Below, one piece after another: positions 8,394 to 16,449 of a DNA stretch of 41,818 nucleotides. Numbering within the stretch: the first letter of the stretch is position 1; the number at the start of each line of letters is the position of its first letter. The position numbers and the translations under genes are program-made. The notes beneath the pieces were generated by a model. That model ran no database searches. It was not told the origin of the DNA and saw only the letters and a list, made by a program, of their open reading frames with translations. Origin of the DNA: Burkholderiales bacterium UBA4615 (GTDB lineage Bacteria > Pseudomonadota > Gammaproteobacteria > Burkholderiales > Burkholderiaceae_E); assembly GCA_002386465.1 (NCBI GenBank), contig DGIT01000094.1, positions 1-41,818 of the forward strand, in the 5' to 3' direction.

Positions 8394-9086
8394 TTAACGG
8401 GTGCCGCGACGCAGCGGCACGAATCGTACCGCGTCAAGGACGGTCAGCGCCCAGTGGTCTGTGTCTGTGCGGTCAACCTGATGCAGCGCCTGCCCTGCGC
8501 CATCGGCATTCTGGACCGGGGCGATCAGACGGCCACCGACCTGCATCTGCAGCAACAGCGGCTCTGGGATAGCTTCGCCCGCCGCGGCGACAACGATCGA
8601 ATCATAGGGCGACTGCGCCTGCATCCCCTGGTGGCCGTCTCCGAAGGCCAGGCGCAGATTAGACAGGCGAAGGGGCCGCAGGTGCGTACGAGCGGCCTCA
8701 TGCAGGCTGCGCACCCGTTCGACTGAGATCACTTCGCCGAACACATGCGCCAATACCGCAGCCTGATACCCACATCCGGTGCCGATTTCCAGCACGCGCG
8801 CCTCACGCAGGGCAGCTGCCGATCGGCCTCGCACCACGTTTTCGAGCATCCGCGCCACCGTGCTGGGTTTGGAGATGGTTTGACCCTGGCCGATCGGCAA
8901 CGCCACGTCCTCGTAGGCCCGGCTGGCAAGCCCCGAGTCGATAAAGGCATGGCGCGGCACTGCGAGCATGGCACCCAGCACCACTTCGTCGCGCACGCCT
9001 TGAGCGCGCAGCGCATCGAGCATGCGGGCACGGGCGCGCTCGGACGTCAGACCAAGGCCGGGTGACGGCCCTACGCGCTCAACCAT
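8394..9086 (-). CDS. pcm: Protein-L-isoaspartate O-methyltransferase
   Basis: Pcm uses SAM to methylate L-isoaspartyl residues of aged proteins, starting their repair to aspartate. The 230-residue product shows the family order: RHAFID, YEDVALPIGQGQTIS, the SAM-binding motif VLEIGTGCGYQAAVLA, and the GDGHQG segment. The ATG at 9086 overlaps the surE 3' end by 16 bases. The surE-pcm-nlpD order is conserved in gamma- and betaproteobacteria, where the genes are expressed together and linked to stationary-phase survival. Confidence 0.95.
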   Translation of the reverse strand: MVERVGPSPGLGLTSERARARMLDALRAQGVRDEVVLGAMLAVPRHAFIDSGLASRAYEDVALPIGQGQTISKPSTVARMLENVVRGRSAAALREARVLEIGTGCGYQAAVLAHVFGEVISVERVRSLHEAARTHLRPLRLSNLRLAFGDGHQGMQAQSPYDSIVVAAAGEAIPEPLLLQMQVGGRLIAPVQNADGAGQALHQVDRTDTDHWALTVLDAVRFVPLRRGTR

Positions 9087-9820
9087 GCCCGGGTCGCAGG
9101 CGCCAGGTCGGTGGCGGTCAGATCAACGCGCAGCGGGGTCACGGAGACCTGACCCTGCGCCACGGCATGAAAATCCGTTCCAGGGCCAGCATCTTTTGCC
9201 TGACCGGCCGGTCCAATCCAGTACACCGTGTCACCGCGCGGGTTGGTGGCTCGCACCACATCCTCAGCGTGATGACGCTTGCCCAACCGGGTCTGCACAA
9301 GTCCCCCGAGCTGGTCAAAGGGCAGATTGGGAATGTTCACGTTCAACAGCACGGGGCCCTCGACCGGAAAGGGCCGGGACATGAAACGGGCCACACAATC
9401 GCGCGCAACACGTGCCGCCGACTCCAGATGCGCATGCCCTTTGTGAGCCAGCGAAAACGCGATCGCAGGCACACCCAGCAGGAATCCTTCGGTTGCCGCT
9501 GCGACCGTGCCGGAATAGACCGTGTCATCGCCCATATTGGCGCCGTCGTTGATGCCGGACACCACCAGATCAGGGCGCCCTCCCATCAGCCCGGTGATCG
9601 CAATATGCACACAGTCGGTGGGCGTGCCATTCACATAGAGGAAACCATTGGCGGCCTTGCGCACACTCAGCGGCCGATCCAGGGTCAGTGAATTCGAGGC
9701 CCCGGAGCGATCCTGTTCGGGTGCGATGACGGTCACCTCGGCCAGTTCGCGCAACGCGGCCGCGAGGGCGGCGATGCCCGGCGACAGATAACCATCATCG
9801 TTACTGATCAGAATCTTCAT
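9071..9820 (-). CDS. surE: 5'/3'-nucleotidase SurE
   Basis: SurE is a metal-dependent phosphatase acting on nucleoside 5'- and 3'-monophosphates and short polyphosphate, linked to stationary-phase survival. The 249-residue product starts MKILISNDDG with metal ligands Asp8 and Asp9, followed by Ser39 in DRSGASNS and Asn91 in VSGINDGANMGDD, all as expected; length matches the family. The ATG at 9820 has AGGA about nine bases upstream and comes 18 bases after the CBS gene, so the two are likely cotranscribed. Confidence 0.96.
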   Translation of the reverse strand: MKILISNDDGYLSPGIAALAAALRELAEVTVIAPEQDRSGASNSLTLDRPLSVRKAANGFLYVNGTPTDCVHIAITGLMGGRPDLVVSGINDGANMGDDTVYSGTVAAATEGFLLGVPAIAFSLAHKGHAHLESAARVARDCVARFMSRPFPVEGPVLLNVNIPNLPFDQLGGLVQTRLGKRHHAEDVVRATNPRGDTVYWIGPAGQAKDAGPGTDFHAVAQGQVSVTPLRVDLTATDLAPATRAWLSA

Positions 9821-9838
9821 TGGGCAATGTCCTGCGGA

Positions 9839-10303
9839 TCAGCCTTCGGCGGGCCAGTCACGGATGTAGGCCTTAAGCAGCCGATTTTCAAAACCTTGTT
9901 CTTCAAGGACCGCCTTGGCCACATCATGAAAAGAGATGACGCCCAGCAGGAGTTCACCTTCCATGACCGGCGTGTAGCGCTGATGATGCTCGAGCATCAG
10001 GCGACGCAACTCATTGACCTCCATCCCGGGCACCGCCACGGTGGGCCGGACATTCATGACTTCACGCACGACGATTTCCGCCACCGGAGGTGTCGGGCCC
10101 GTGCGATGCTCCTGTTGACGGCGGGCGAGCACACGCAGCACTTCGCGAAAGGTGAGCATGCCAGCGAGTCGGCCACGCTCCATCACCACCAGCGAGCCAA
10201 TGTCATGCTCGGCCATCACGATCACAGCGTCGGACAGCATGGTGGCTGGACTGACTGTGAACAGCGTGGTGCCTTTCACCTTGAGAATTTCGCTGACCTG
10301 CAT
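9839..10303 (-). CDS. CBS-domain pair protein
   Basis: This 154-residue cytosolic protein is made almost wholly of two CBS domains (about 5-62 and 76-138), a Bateman module that usually binds adenosine-type nucleotides (AMP, ATP, SAM) and senses energy state. Typical features are DAVIVMAEHDIGSLVVME in the first half and RYTPVMEGELLLGVISFHDV in the second. There is no fused enzymatic or transport domain, so the partner is unknown. The ATG at 10303 has a strong GGAGG site six bases upstream, making this a well-translated first gene of the surE-pcm-nlpD operon. A role in sensing nucleotides for SurE is tempting but is inference from position only. Confidence 0.88.
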   Translation of the reverse strand: MQVSEILKVKGTTLFTVSPATMLSDAVIVMAEHDIGSLVVMERGRLAGMLTFREVLRVLARRQQEHRTGPTPPVAEIVVREVMNVRPTVAVPGMEVNELRRLMLEHHQRYTPVMEGELLLGVISFHDVAKAVLEEQGFENRLLKAYIRDWPAEG

Positions 10304-10328
10304 GGCTGCCTCCGCTGCGCCGAGCCAG

Positions 10329-10439
10329 CGATGCTATCGGTCCGGCGCAGGACTGACAAGGCGCGCACGGCACACCCGCCCCGTGATGGGCCCTGCGTGG
10401 CGCGCAGATGAACGAGCCAGTGCCTGCGTGCTAGCATCG
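10329..10439. promoter_or_regulatory. Divergent control region between the CBS operon and metY with mirrored CGATGCTA sites
   Basis: The 195-base divergent intergenic region holds CGATGCTATCG (10329-10339, itself an inverted repeat) and, about 100 bases on, GCTAGCATCG (10430-10439), the inverse of nearly the same motif. The right-hand copy overlaps TGC-TAGCAT, a possible extended -10 for metY. This arrangement would fit a regulator bound at two sites, but no regulator gene is next to it. Confidence 0.3.
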
Positions 10440-10498
10440 TTGCGTCCTGCAGCAGCGTTTGTCTGGCTGCAATCATTCAACCTTTCATCCCTGCGCGC

Positions 10499-11797
10499 AT
10501 GTCCCAACGCGACCCTCAAGGTCTTTCCACGCTGGCCTTGCATGCTGGCAGCCCTCCAGATCCCGCGACCGGTGCCCGCGCCACGCCGATCTATCTGAGC
10601 GCAGCGTTCGTCTTTCCCGACTCCGAGCAGGCCGCAGCGCTGTTCAACATGGAGCAGTCGGGTCATGTCTATTCACGCATCAGCAACCCCACTGTCGCTG
10701 TCCTTGAAGAGCGCATGGCTGCACTCGAGCAAGGCGTGGGCGCCATTGCTACGGCAAGTGGCCAGGCCGCACTGCATCTTGCAGTCGCCACGCTCGCGGG
10801 AGCGGGCTCGCATATCGTGGCCTCCAGGGCCTTGTATGGCGGCTCCCACAATCTCCTGCACTACACGCTTGCCCGGTTCGGCATCGAGACCACCTTCGTC
10901 GACCCGCGCAACATCGACGCCTGGCGTGCCGCGCTGCGTCCGAACACGCGCCTGCTTTTCGGCGAAACCCTGGGCAATCCGGGCCTCGATGTGCTGGACA
11001 TCGAGCGGGTCGCCGAAGTAGCCCATGGCCATGGTGTGCCGCTGCTGGTCGACTCCACCTTCACCACCCCCTGGTTGCTGCGCCCGGTCGAGCATGGCGC
11101 AGACCTGGTCTTTCATTCCGCCACAAAATTCCTGTGCGGACATGGCACAGCCATTGGCGGGGTACTGATCGACTCTGGGCAATTCGACTGGGTCGCATCG
11201 GGGCGCTTTCCTGAGCTCACCGAACCTTATGACGGGTTCCATGGCATGGTCTTCGCCGAGGAGTCGACGGTTGCACCCTTCTTGCTGCGTGCACGGCGCG
11301 AAGGCCTGCGTGACTTCGGCGCGTGTCTGTCACCCATGAATGCCTTTCAGATCGTGCAGGGCATCGAGACCCTTGGGCTGCGCATGGATCGGCATGTCAG
11401 CAATGCGCGCAAAGTGGTCGATTTTCTGTCCTCGCAAGAGCAGGTCGCCCGGATCGGTTGGCCGGAACTCGCATCGCATCCGGACCACGCACTTGCGAAA
11501 AAACTGTTGCCCCGAGGTTGTGGTGCGGTCTTCAGCTTCGACCTCAAAGGCGATCGGGCAGCGGGCCGGCGCTTCGTCGAGAGCCTGGAGCTCTTCTCGC
11601 ATCTGGCCAACGTGGGTGACGCCAAATCGCTGATCATTCATCCGGCCTCGACCACCCATTTCCGCATGGACAGCGCCTCGCTCGCAGCGGCGGGGATCGG
11701 CGAAGCCACCATGCGCATATCGGTAGGTCTGGAGGATGCAGACGATCTGATCGATGACCTCAAGCGCGGCCTGCGTGCAGCCGCCAAGGGCGCTTAG
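10499..11797 (+). CDS. metY: O-acetylhomoserine aminocarboxypropyltransferase (O-acetylhomoserine sulfhydrylase)
   Basis: MetY is a PLP enzyme of the Cys/Met gamma-family that makes homocysteine from O-acetylhomoserine and sulfide (direct sulfhydrylation) in methionine synthesis. The 432-residue length and the N-terminal TLALHAGSPPDPATGARATP block fit MetY better than the shorter MetZ or MetB. Conserved blocks include YSRISNPT, the aldimine Lys210 in HSATKFLCGHG, and SLIIHPASTTH near the C-terminus. The ATG at 10499 has only a weak ribosome binding site. The following hydrolase gene starts 11 bases after the stop, so both are likely one transcript. Use of O-succinylhomoserine cannot be excluded by sequence alone. 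Confidence 0.92.
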   Translation: MSQRDPQGLSTLALHAGSPPDPATGARATPIYLSAAFVFPDSEQAAALFNMEQSGHVYSRISNPTVAVLEERMAALEQGVGAIATASGQAALHLAVATLAGAGSHIVASRALYGGSHNLLHYTLARFGIETTFVDPRNIDAWRAALRPNTRLLFGETLGNPGLDVLDIERVAEVAHGHGVPLLVDSTFTTPWLLRPVEHGADLVFHSATKFLCGHGTAIGGVLIDSGQFDWVASGRFPELTEPYDGFHGMVFAEESTVAPFLLRARREGLRDFGACLSPMNAFQIVQGIETLGLRMDRHVSNARKVVDFLSSQEQVARIGWPELASHPDHALAKKLLPRGCGAVFSFDLKGDRAAGRRFVESLELFSHLANVGDAKSLIIHPASTTHFRMDSASLAAAGIGEATMRISVGLEDADDLIDDLKRGLRAAAKGA

Positions 11798-11808
11798 GAG
11801 AGCCACCG

Positions 11809-12633
11809 ATGCAATTCGAACTGGATGGACGCAGTGCCTACGCCTATACCGGTGGCAAGCCGTTCAATCCCGCCCTGCCCACTGTGGTGATGGTGCACGG
11901 AGCGCAGCACGACCACAGCGTTTGGATTTTGCAGTCACGCTGGCTCGCACATCATGGCTTCAGTGTGCTCGCGCTCGATCTGCCTGGTCACGGACGCAGC
12001 GCCGGGCCTGCGCTGCCCGACATCCCAGCCATGGCGGATTGGGTGCTGCGCGCAACGCAAGCCCTGGGGGCATCACGCGCCACCCTCATCGGCCACAGCA
12101 TGGGCTCGCTGATCGCGCTCGAAGCTGCGGGCAAGGCCCCGCAACAGGTGCAAGGCATTGGACTGATCGGCACGGCCGTTCCGATGAAGGTGTCCGAAGT
12201 CCTGCTCAACGCGGCCCGCGACGATGAGGAGCGCGCGTTCGACATGATCAACCGGTGGTCGCATGCGCGCTGGATTCACCGACCTGGCACGCCTGGCCCT
12301 GGGTTTTCAGTGCACGTGCAGAACCTGCGACTCATGCAACGCCAGCCTCACGGCGTGCTGCTCAACGATTTTTCCGCTTGCAATGCCTATGCGGGCGGCC
12401 TTGAACGTGCCAGGTCGCTGAGCTGTCCGGTGCTCTTCGTGCTGGGCGCGCGCGATGCCATGACCCCACCGCGTGCGGCGCGCACGCTGATCGAGGCGGT
12501 CTCGCAGGCAACGGTGATCGAGGTGCCCCAATGCGGCCACGCGTTGATGACCGAAGCGCCCGACGCCACACGTCAGGCCATCGCCGCATGGCTCCTTGGG
12601 CCATCCATGCAGCAGGCAAGCGCCACGGCCTGA
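11809..12633 (+). CDS. Alpha/beta hydrolase
   Basis: This 274-residue cytosolic protein has the alpha/beta hydrolase layout: oxyanion motif VMVHGAQ (about 27-33), LALDLPGHGRS, nucleophile elbow GHSMG with Ser97, acid in LGARDAMTPP and catalytic His in QCGHALMTEAP. Substrate is unknown. It is preceded by AGGAGA overlapping the metY stop region and lies 11 bases after metY, so it is cotranscribed with it. An activity on an ester made or used in methionine metabolism is possible but is inference only. The end lies inside an inverted repeat facing the convergent YihY gene. Confidence 0.85.
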   Translation: MQFELDGRSAYAYTGGKPFNPALPTVVMVHGAQHDHSVWILQSRWLAHHGFSVLALDLPGHGRSAGPALPDIPAMADWVLRATQALGASRATLIGHSMGSLIALEAAGKAPQQVQGIGLIGTAVPMKVSEVLLNAARDDEERAFDMINRWSHARWIHRPGTPGPGFSVHVQNLRLMQRQPHGVLLNDFSACNAYAGGLERARSLSCPVLFVLGARDAMTPPRAARTLIEAVSQATVIEVPQCGHALMTEAPDATRQAIAAWLLGPSMQQASATA

Positions 12634-12654
12634 TCGGGCCGCTCAACCGATCAG
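12630..12654. terminator. Inverted repeat across two convergent stop codons
   Basis: CTGATCGG (12630-12637) and CCGATCAG (12647-12654) form a perfect 8-bp stem with a 9-base loop. The stop codon of the hydrolase (12631-12633) is in the left arm and the stop codon of the convergent YihY gene (12643-12645) is in the loop. There is no T tract, so termination on either strand is a guess. Confidence 0.35.
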
Positions 12655-13902
12655 CCATTCGCCCAACGGACGGTCAAGTTCGGTCGATCCAGGGTCCAGC
12701 GTAGTGAGCCTGCTGTACAAGCGCTGCGCAGATGCATGTTGCGCCTCAGGTGCGTGCGGCGCAGTGGCGCGGCCCGATGAAGCCTGCGCGCGCCCGTACC
12801 ACAGACGCTCAAATACAGGTCGAAGGGTCAGCGTTCTGAGGCCTGGCCCGGCCAGCCAGTATTCATCCCACACGCCCAAGGACCCGGTGGCCGCCGAAGC
12901 TGGCCATACCCGCACCAGGTAGCCTTGCTCGGCCAGTCGTGCCGCCATCCGGTCGGCGGCCTGCGCATCCGCACCAAACTCGGCACGCAGCTGCGCGCTG
13001 TGCACCGGTACGTTTCCCGCTCGCAACAGAGCACTCAATACATTCAGCGTGCGTTCGAATTCAGCTGCAGGGCCCTTGCTCATGAGGCCGACGCCGCGCA
13101 TGCCCCAGAAGCGCAAATTCGCAGCGAGAAGCGCCCCAGTCAGTACGCTCATCCAGACCGCAAAGAGCCAGAGCAAAAAGAGCGGCAATGCAGCAAACGC
13201 GCCGTACACCAAGGTGTATGTGGGAAAGCGCGTGATGTAAAACCCCAGCAGCCGCATGAGCCCATTGAGCAGCAGCACGGCCAGCGCTGCACCGGCGAGC
13301 GCGTGCAACCAGCGCACGCGCTCATTGGGCGCCAGCCGGTACAGCAAGGTCAGCACCAGGATGCTCAAGGCCGTGGGCAACACCGCCGACAAGGCCTGCG
13401 TGAGCGGTGCCACGGCCTGAAGATGCGACTGAACCTTCAGTTGCAGGGTGATCGCCGCCGCCAAGAGAATCGGCCCCAGCGTCAGGAGTGCCCAATAAAG
13501 CACCAGCCGTTGCCACAACGGACGCGGGCGCAAGGTTTGCCAGATGCCGTTGAGGGTGCGATCGATGGTCAGCATCGCGCCCAGCCCGGTGGCCAGGAAG
13601 GCTGCGGTGCCGATCGTGGACAGCCGATCCGCCGCACCCACAAACCGGTTGATGCTGCGGACCACCGAATCGCTGAACGACGGCAGGAAAAGATGCGTTT
13701 CGAGGTAGCGCTGCAAATCTTCACGCATGGATTCGAATGCGGGCAGCGCGGTGAGCACGAGCAGACCGAGGGCCACCATGGGCACGACCGCAAGCAGCGT
13801 GAGCAGGGTCAGGCTGCTTGCGGTCTGCTGCAGCCTGAGCTCCCTGCCCTGTCGGGCCATTGCACCCAGCAGACGGCGCAGGTTGGCGGCAAAAGCATGC
13901 AT
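12643..13902 (-). CDS. YihY family inner-membrane protein (formerly annotated ribonuclease BN)
   Basis: The 419-residue product is an inner-membrane protein of the YihY/virulence factor BrkB family. Older annotation as ribonuclease BN is not supported for this family, and its function is unresolved. The N-terminal 290 residues contain about six hydrophobic helices, including SLTLLTLLAVVPMVALGLLVL and LPLFLLWLFAVWMSVLTGALLAA; the last third is soluble and resembles a winged-helix region (RAGNVPVHSAQLRAEFGAD). I chose the ATG at 13902; an ATG at 13926 would overlap the divergent gene's start in a CATG palindrome, and sequence before 13902 looks unlike the family. Confidence 0.88.
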   Translation of the reverse strand: MHAFAANLRRLLGAMARQGRELRLQQTASSLTLLTLLAVVPMVALGLLVLTALPAFESMREDLQRYLETHLFLPSFSDSVVRSINRFVGAADRLSTIGTAAFLATGLGAMLTIDRTLNGIWQTLRPRPLWQRLVLYWALLTLGPILLAAAITLQLKVQSHLQAVAPLTQALSAVLPTALSILVLTLLYRLAPNERVRWLHALAGAALAVLLLNGLMRLLGFYITRFPTYTLVYGAFAALPLFLLWLFAVWMSVLTGALLAANLRFWGMRGVGLMSKGPAAEFERTLNVLSALLRAGNVPVHSAQLRAEFGADAQAADRMAARLAEQGYLVRVWPASAATGSLGVWDEYWLAGPGLRTLTLRPVFERLWYGRAQASSGRATAPHAPEAQHASAQRLYSRLTTLDPGSTELDRPLGEWLIG

Positions 13903-13924
13903 CGACCCATGATACCTTCGAGGC

Positions 13925-14335
13925 ATGACTTCCCTGCACCGCTTGCGCCTTGCCGTGTTGGCCTGCACGACCGGGCTGATTGTCTTGTGCCTCGCCTGGG
14001 AACTCGTGCTGGCGCCACAGCGCCCGGGCGGTTCATTGCTGGCCTTGAAGGCTGTGCCACTGATCGCCGCGTTGCCCGCTTTCTTGAGCGGGCGCGTACG
14101 CGCCTATCAGTGGTGGTCCATGCTCATCTTGCTGTACTTGTGTGAAGGCGTGGTGCGCGGCATGAGCGACGCCTCGCACATCGGCCGCACGCTGGGGTGG
14201 ACCGAGACACTGTTAAGCGTGTTGGCCTACGGCGCCATCGTGGCGTACGTGCGCAAAGCCCAGGCGTCTGAAGCTGCGCAAGTAACCTCGACCGCAGCCT
14301 CTGCAGCGGGCCCTTCCACCGACTCGAATCGCTGA
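13925..14335 (+). CDS. DUF2069 family membrane protein
   Basis: This 136-residue inner-membrane protein matches the small DUF2069 family: about four hydrophobic helices, with the conserved segments LKAVPLIAALPAFLSGR, YQWWSMLILLYLCEGVVRGMSD and LLSVLAYGAIVAYVR. The family has no assigned function. The last 25 residues are an Ala/Ser/Thr-rich tail. The start is at 13925, only 22 bases from the divergent YihY start. The alkB-type gene begins two bases after its stop, so the two are cotranscribed. Confidence 0.87.
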   Translation: MTSLHRLRLAVLACTTGLIVLCLAWELVLAPQRPGGSLLALKAVPLIAALPAFLSGRVRAYQWWSMLILLYLCEGVVRGMSDASHIGRTLGWTETLLSVLAYGAIVAYVRKAQASEAAQVTSTAASAAGPSTDSNR

Positions 14336-14337
14336 CC

Positions 14338-15393
14338 ATGCCCCAGACCCCCAGCCAGTCTGGCGTACAGACCAGTGAGGTGGCCGTCTTTCGCTTGCGC
14401 GACGCCGCCGTCTGGCTGCTGCCGGTCTCGCTTGCCTGGAGCATCCATCAACTGGGCAGCGATCCGCAGGCGCCAGCCTGGGTCGCCTGGCAGGTGTTCT
14501 TTGGCGTGCATAGCGTGATTCCCCTGCTCGATCTCTTGTTGGGCCAGGATCACGCCGCCCCGCGCACTGGCCGCCCGCACCTGATCACCCGACTTGTCCT
14601 GCTGGGGTGTCTGCCGGCATGGATGGGTGTGCTGCTGGCCGGTGCGGCAATCAGTGGCGGGCTCGATACGCTTGCGTGGTGGGGGCTGGCGCTGTCTTGT
14701 GGCGCCACCGGCGGCATCGTGGCCATCAATGTCGGGCACGAACTGATTCACCGCACGTCGCGTCTGGACCGTACAGTGGGTGGGCTGCTGCTCGCCTCGG
14801 TGAGCTATGGCGCCTTCAAGGTGGAACATGTGCGCGGCCATCATCTTCGGGTCGCGACGGACGAGGACACAGCCACTGCACGACAAGGCGAATCCTTGTG
14901 GGCCTTCGTGCCACGCTCAGTCCTGGGTACGCTGCGCCATGCGTTGCAGATCGACGCGGCGCGCGCTCGCCACGAAACCCTCACCTGGTCGGCCCTGACC
15001 GTGCTGCTGTGGATCGCCGTGGCTACTGTCTGGGGCTTCGGCGCACTGTGTTTTGTGTGGGTCGCCAGCGTAGTGGCCATTGTCGAGCTCGAGGTCGTCA
15101 ATTACATCGAGCACTATGGGCTGCGGCGCGCACGCCTCGCAGATGGTCGCTATGAACCCGTGGACCATCGCCACTCCTGGAATGCCAATTCCGCACTGAT
15201 CAACGCATTCCTGTTGAACCTGCAGCGCCACGCCGACCACCATGCGCATGCGGGCAAGCCCCATACCGCACTGCGCAGTGAACCCGATGCGCCCCAGCTG
15301 CCTGCAGGCTATGGCGCGATGGTGCTGATTGCGTGGATCCCACCCCTGTGGCGGGCCATCATGGATCCGCGCATCCCCAGGGTCAGACCCTAG
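14338..15393 (+). CDS. alkB: AlkB-family membrane diiron hydroxylase (alkane 1-monooxygenase type)
   Basis: AlkB enzymes are integral-membrane non-heme diiron monooxygenases that hydroxylate terminal carbons of alkanes with electrons from rubredoxin. The 351-residue product has all histidine boxes: HELIH (134-138), EHVRGHH (163-169) and LQRHADHH (295-302), plus the AlkB signature NYIEHYG (255-261). It has about six hydrophobic helices. It is shorter than typical AlkB (about 400), and some box residues differ from the canonical forms, so the substrate may be another alkyl group or fatty acid. No rubredoxin gene is in the window. It starts 2 bases after the DUF2069 stop and ends with a 3-base convergent overlap (CTAG) with dusA. 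Confidence 0.85.
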   Translation: MPQTPSQSGVQTSEVAVFRLRDAAVWLLPVSLAWSIHQLGSDPQAPAWVAWQVFFGVHSVIPLLDLLLGQDHAAPRTGRPHLITRLVLLGCLPAWMGVLLAGAAISGGLDTLAWWGLALSCGATGGIVAINVGHELIHRTSRLDRTVGGLLLASVSYGAFKVEHVRGHHLRVATDEDTATARQGESLWAFVPRSVLGTLRHALQIDAARARHETLTWSALTVLLWIAVATVWGFGALCFVWVASVVAIVELEVVNYIEHYGLRRARLADGRYEPVDHRHSWNANSALINAFLLNLQRHADHHAHAGKPHTALRSEPDAPQLPAGYGAMVLIAWIPPLWRAIMDPRIPRVRP

Positions 15394-16433
15394 ACCTGCG
15401 CAGGTTGCGACGCGGCTTCAACCGTCGCTGCGGCTTCGCGCAGCAACTGCGCGCTGGCCTGATGCAGCAGGCGTGCATCACTTAAGGTGCGGCGCCAGGC
15501 ACGCGCACCGGCTTGCCCGTGATACAGCCCCAGCATGTGACGCACGATGGACCGCAAGGGTATGCCGCGTGCCGCGCAGTCCTGCGCATAGATCGCCATG
15601 CGCTCGACCACTTCAGCACGCGACACGGGTCTCGCTGAGCCCTCCGCGGCCTGCCCCCCAAGCCGCATGTCAACTTGCGCCAATTGCCAGGGATCGTGGT
15701 AGGCAGCCCTGCCCAGCATCACGCCATCGAGCCCCTGCCCGGCCAGCAAGGCCGCATCGAGCGTATCGAGCCCGCCGTTCAGAATGAAGCGCACATCAGA
15801 AAAGTCCACTTTCAGCTGATGCACGACCGCATACCGCAGGGGCGGAATCTCGCGGTTGTCCTTGGGGCTCAAGCCCTCGAGCCAGGCATTACGGGCATGC
15901 ACGATGAACACCCGACAGCCCGCGGCATACAAGGCGCCGACAAAATCACGCACGAAACCATAGGATTCTTCCCGGCCCAGCCCGATGCGGTGCTTCACGG
16001 TTACCGGCACCGACACGGCGTCCTGAATCGCCTTGATGCAGTCAGCCACCAGCGCAGGCTCGGCCATCAGACATGCGCCAAAGGCGCCCCGCTGCACCCG
16101 CTCGCTGGGGCAGCCGCAGTTGAGATTGATCTCGTCGTAGCCGAACTGCTCGCCGATGCGGGCTGCCTGAGCCAGGTCGGCCGGTTCACTGCCACCGAGC
16201 TGCAGCGCAACCGGGTGTTCGGCGGCATCGAACCCAAGCAGCCGCTCGCGATCCCCATGCAGAACGGCGCCGGTCGTGACCATCTCGGTATACAGGCGGG
16301 CATAGCGCGACAGCTGGCGGTGGAAGAACCTGCAGTGGCGGTCTGTCCAGTCCATCATAGGCGCCACACAAAAGCGCCAGTCACTGTCCTGCCTGACGGC
16401 ACTCACCAGCGCACCCAACACGGCGTGATCCAA
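15390..16433 (-). CDS. dusA: tRNA-dihydrouridine(20/20a) synthase DusA
   Basis: DusA is an FMN- and NADPH-dependent enzyme that reduces uridine 20 and 20a in the tRNA D-loop. The 347-residue product has the FMN-binding TIM barrel with VAPMMDWTDRHCRFFHR, LQLGGSEP and the catalytic Cys108 in NLNCGCPSERVQ, then KHRIGLG and the VHARNAWLEGLSPKDNREIPPL segment specific to DusA. The short N-terminal extension before RFCVAP is about 19 residues; the start at 16433 lies 16 bases after the stop of the 48-residue gene. Its stop TAG and the convergent alkB stop TAG share the palindrome CTAG. Confidence 0.95.
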   Translation of the reverse strand: MDHAVLGALVSAVRQDSDWRFCVAPMMDWTDRHCRFFHRQLSRYARLYTEMVTTGAVLHGDRERLLGFDAAEHPVALQLGGSEPADLAQAARIGEQFGYDEINLNCGCPSERVQRGAFGACLMAEPALVADCIKAIQDAVSVPVTVKHRIGLGREESYGFVRDFVGALYAAGCRVFIVHARNAWLEGLSPKDNREIPPLRYAVVHQLKVDFSDVRFILNGGLDTLDAALLAGQGLDGVMLGRAAYHDPWQLAQVDMRLGGQAAEGSARPVSRAEVVERMAIYAQDCAARGIPLRSIVRHMLGLYHGQAGARAWRRTLSDARLLHQASAQLLREAAATVEAASQPAQV

Positions 16434-16449
16434 CCCACCCGCACCGCCC

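Noticed and set aside
12643..13902. Calling the YihY gene ribonuclease BN
   Set aside because: The historical name is not supported for this family; the RNase BN activity belongs to a different protein.
12925..14145. Open frame of 406 codons on the plus strand over the YihY gene
   Set aside because: Antisense to a membrane protein gene; Gln/Arg/His-rich composition expected of the complement of hydrophobic codons.
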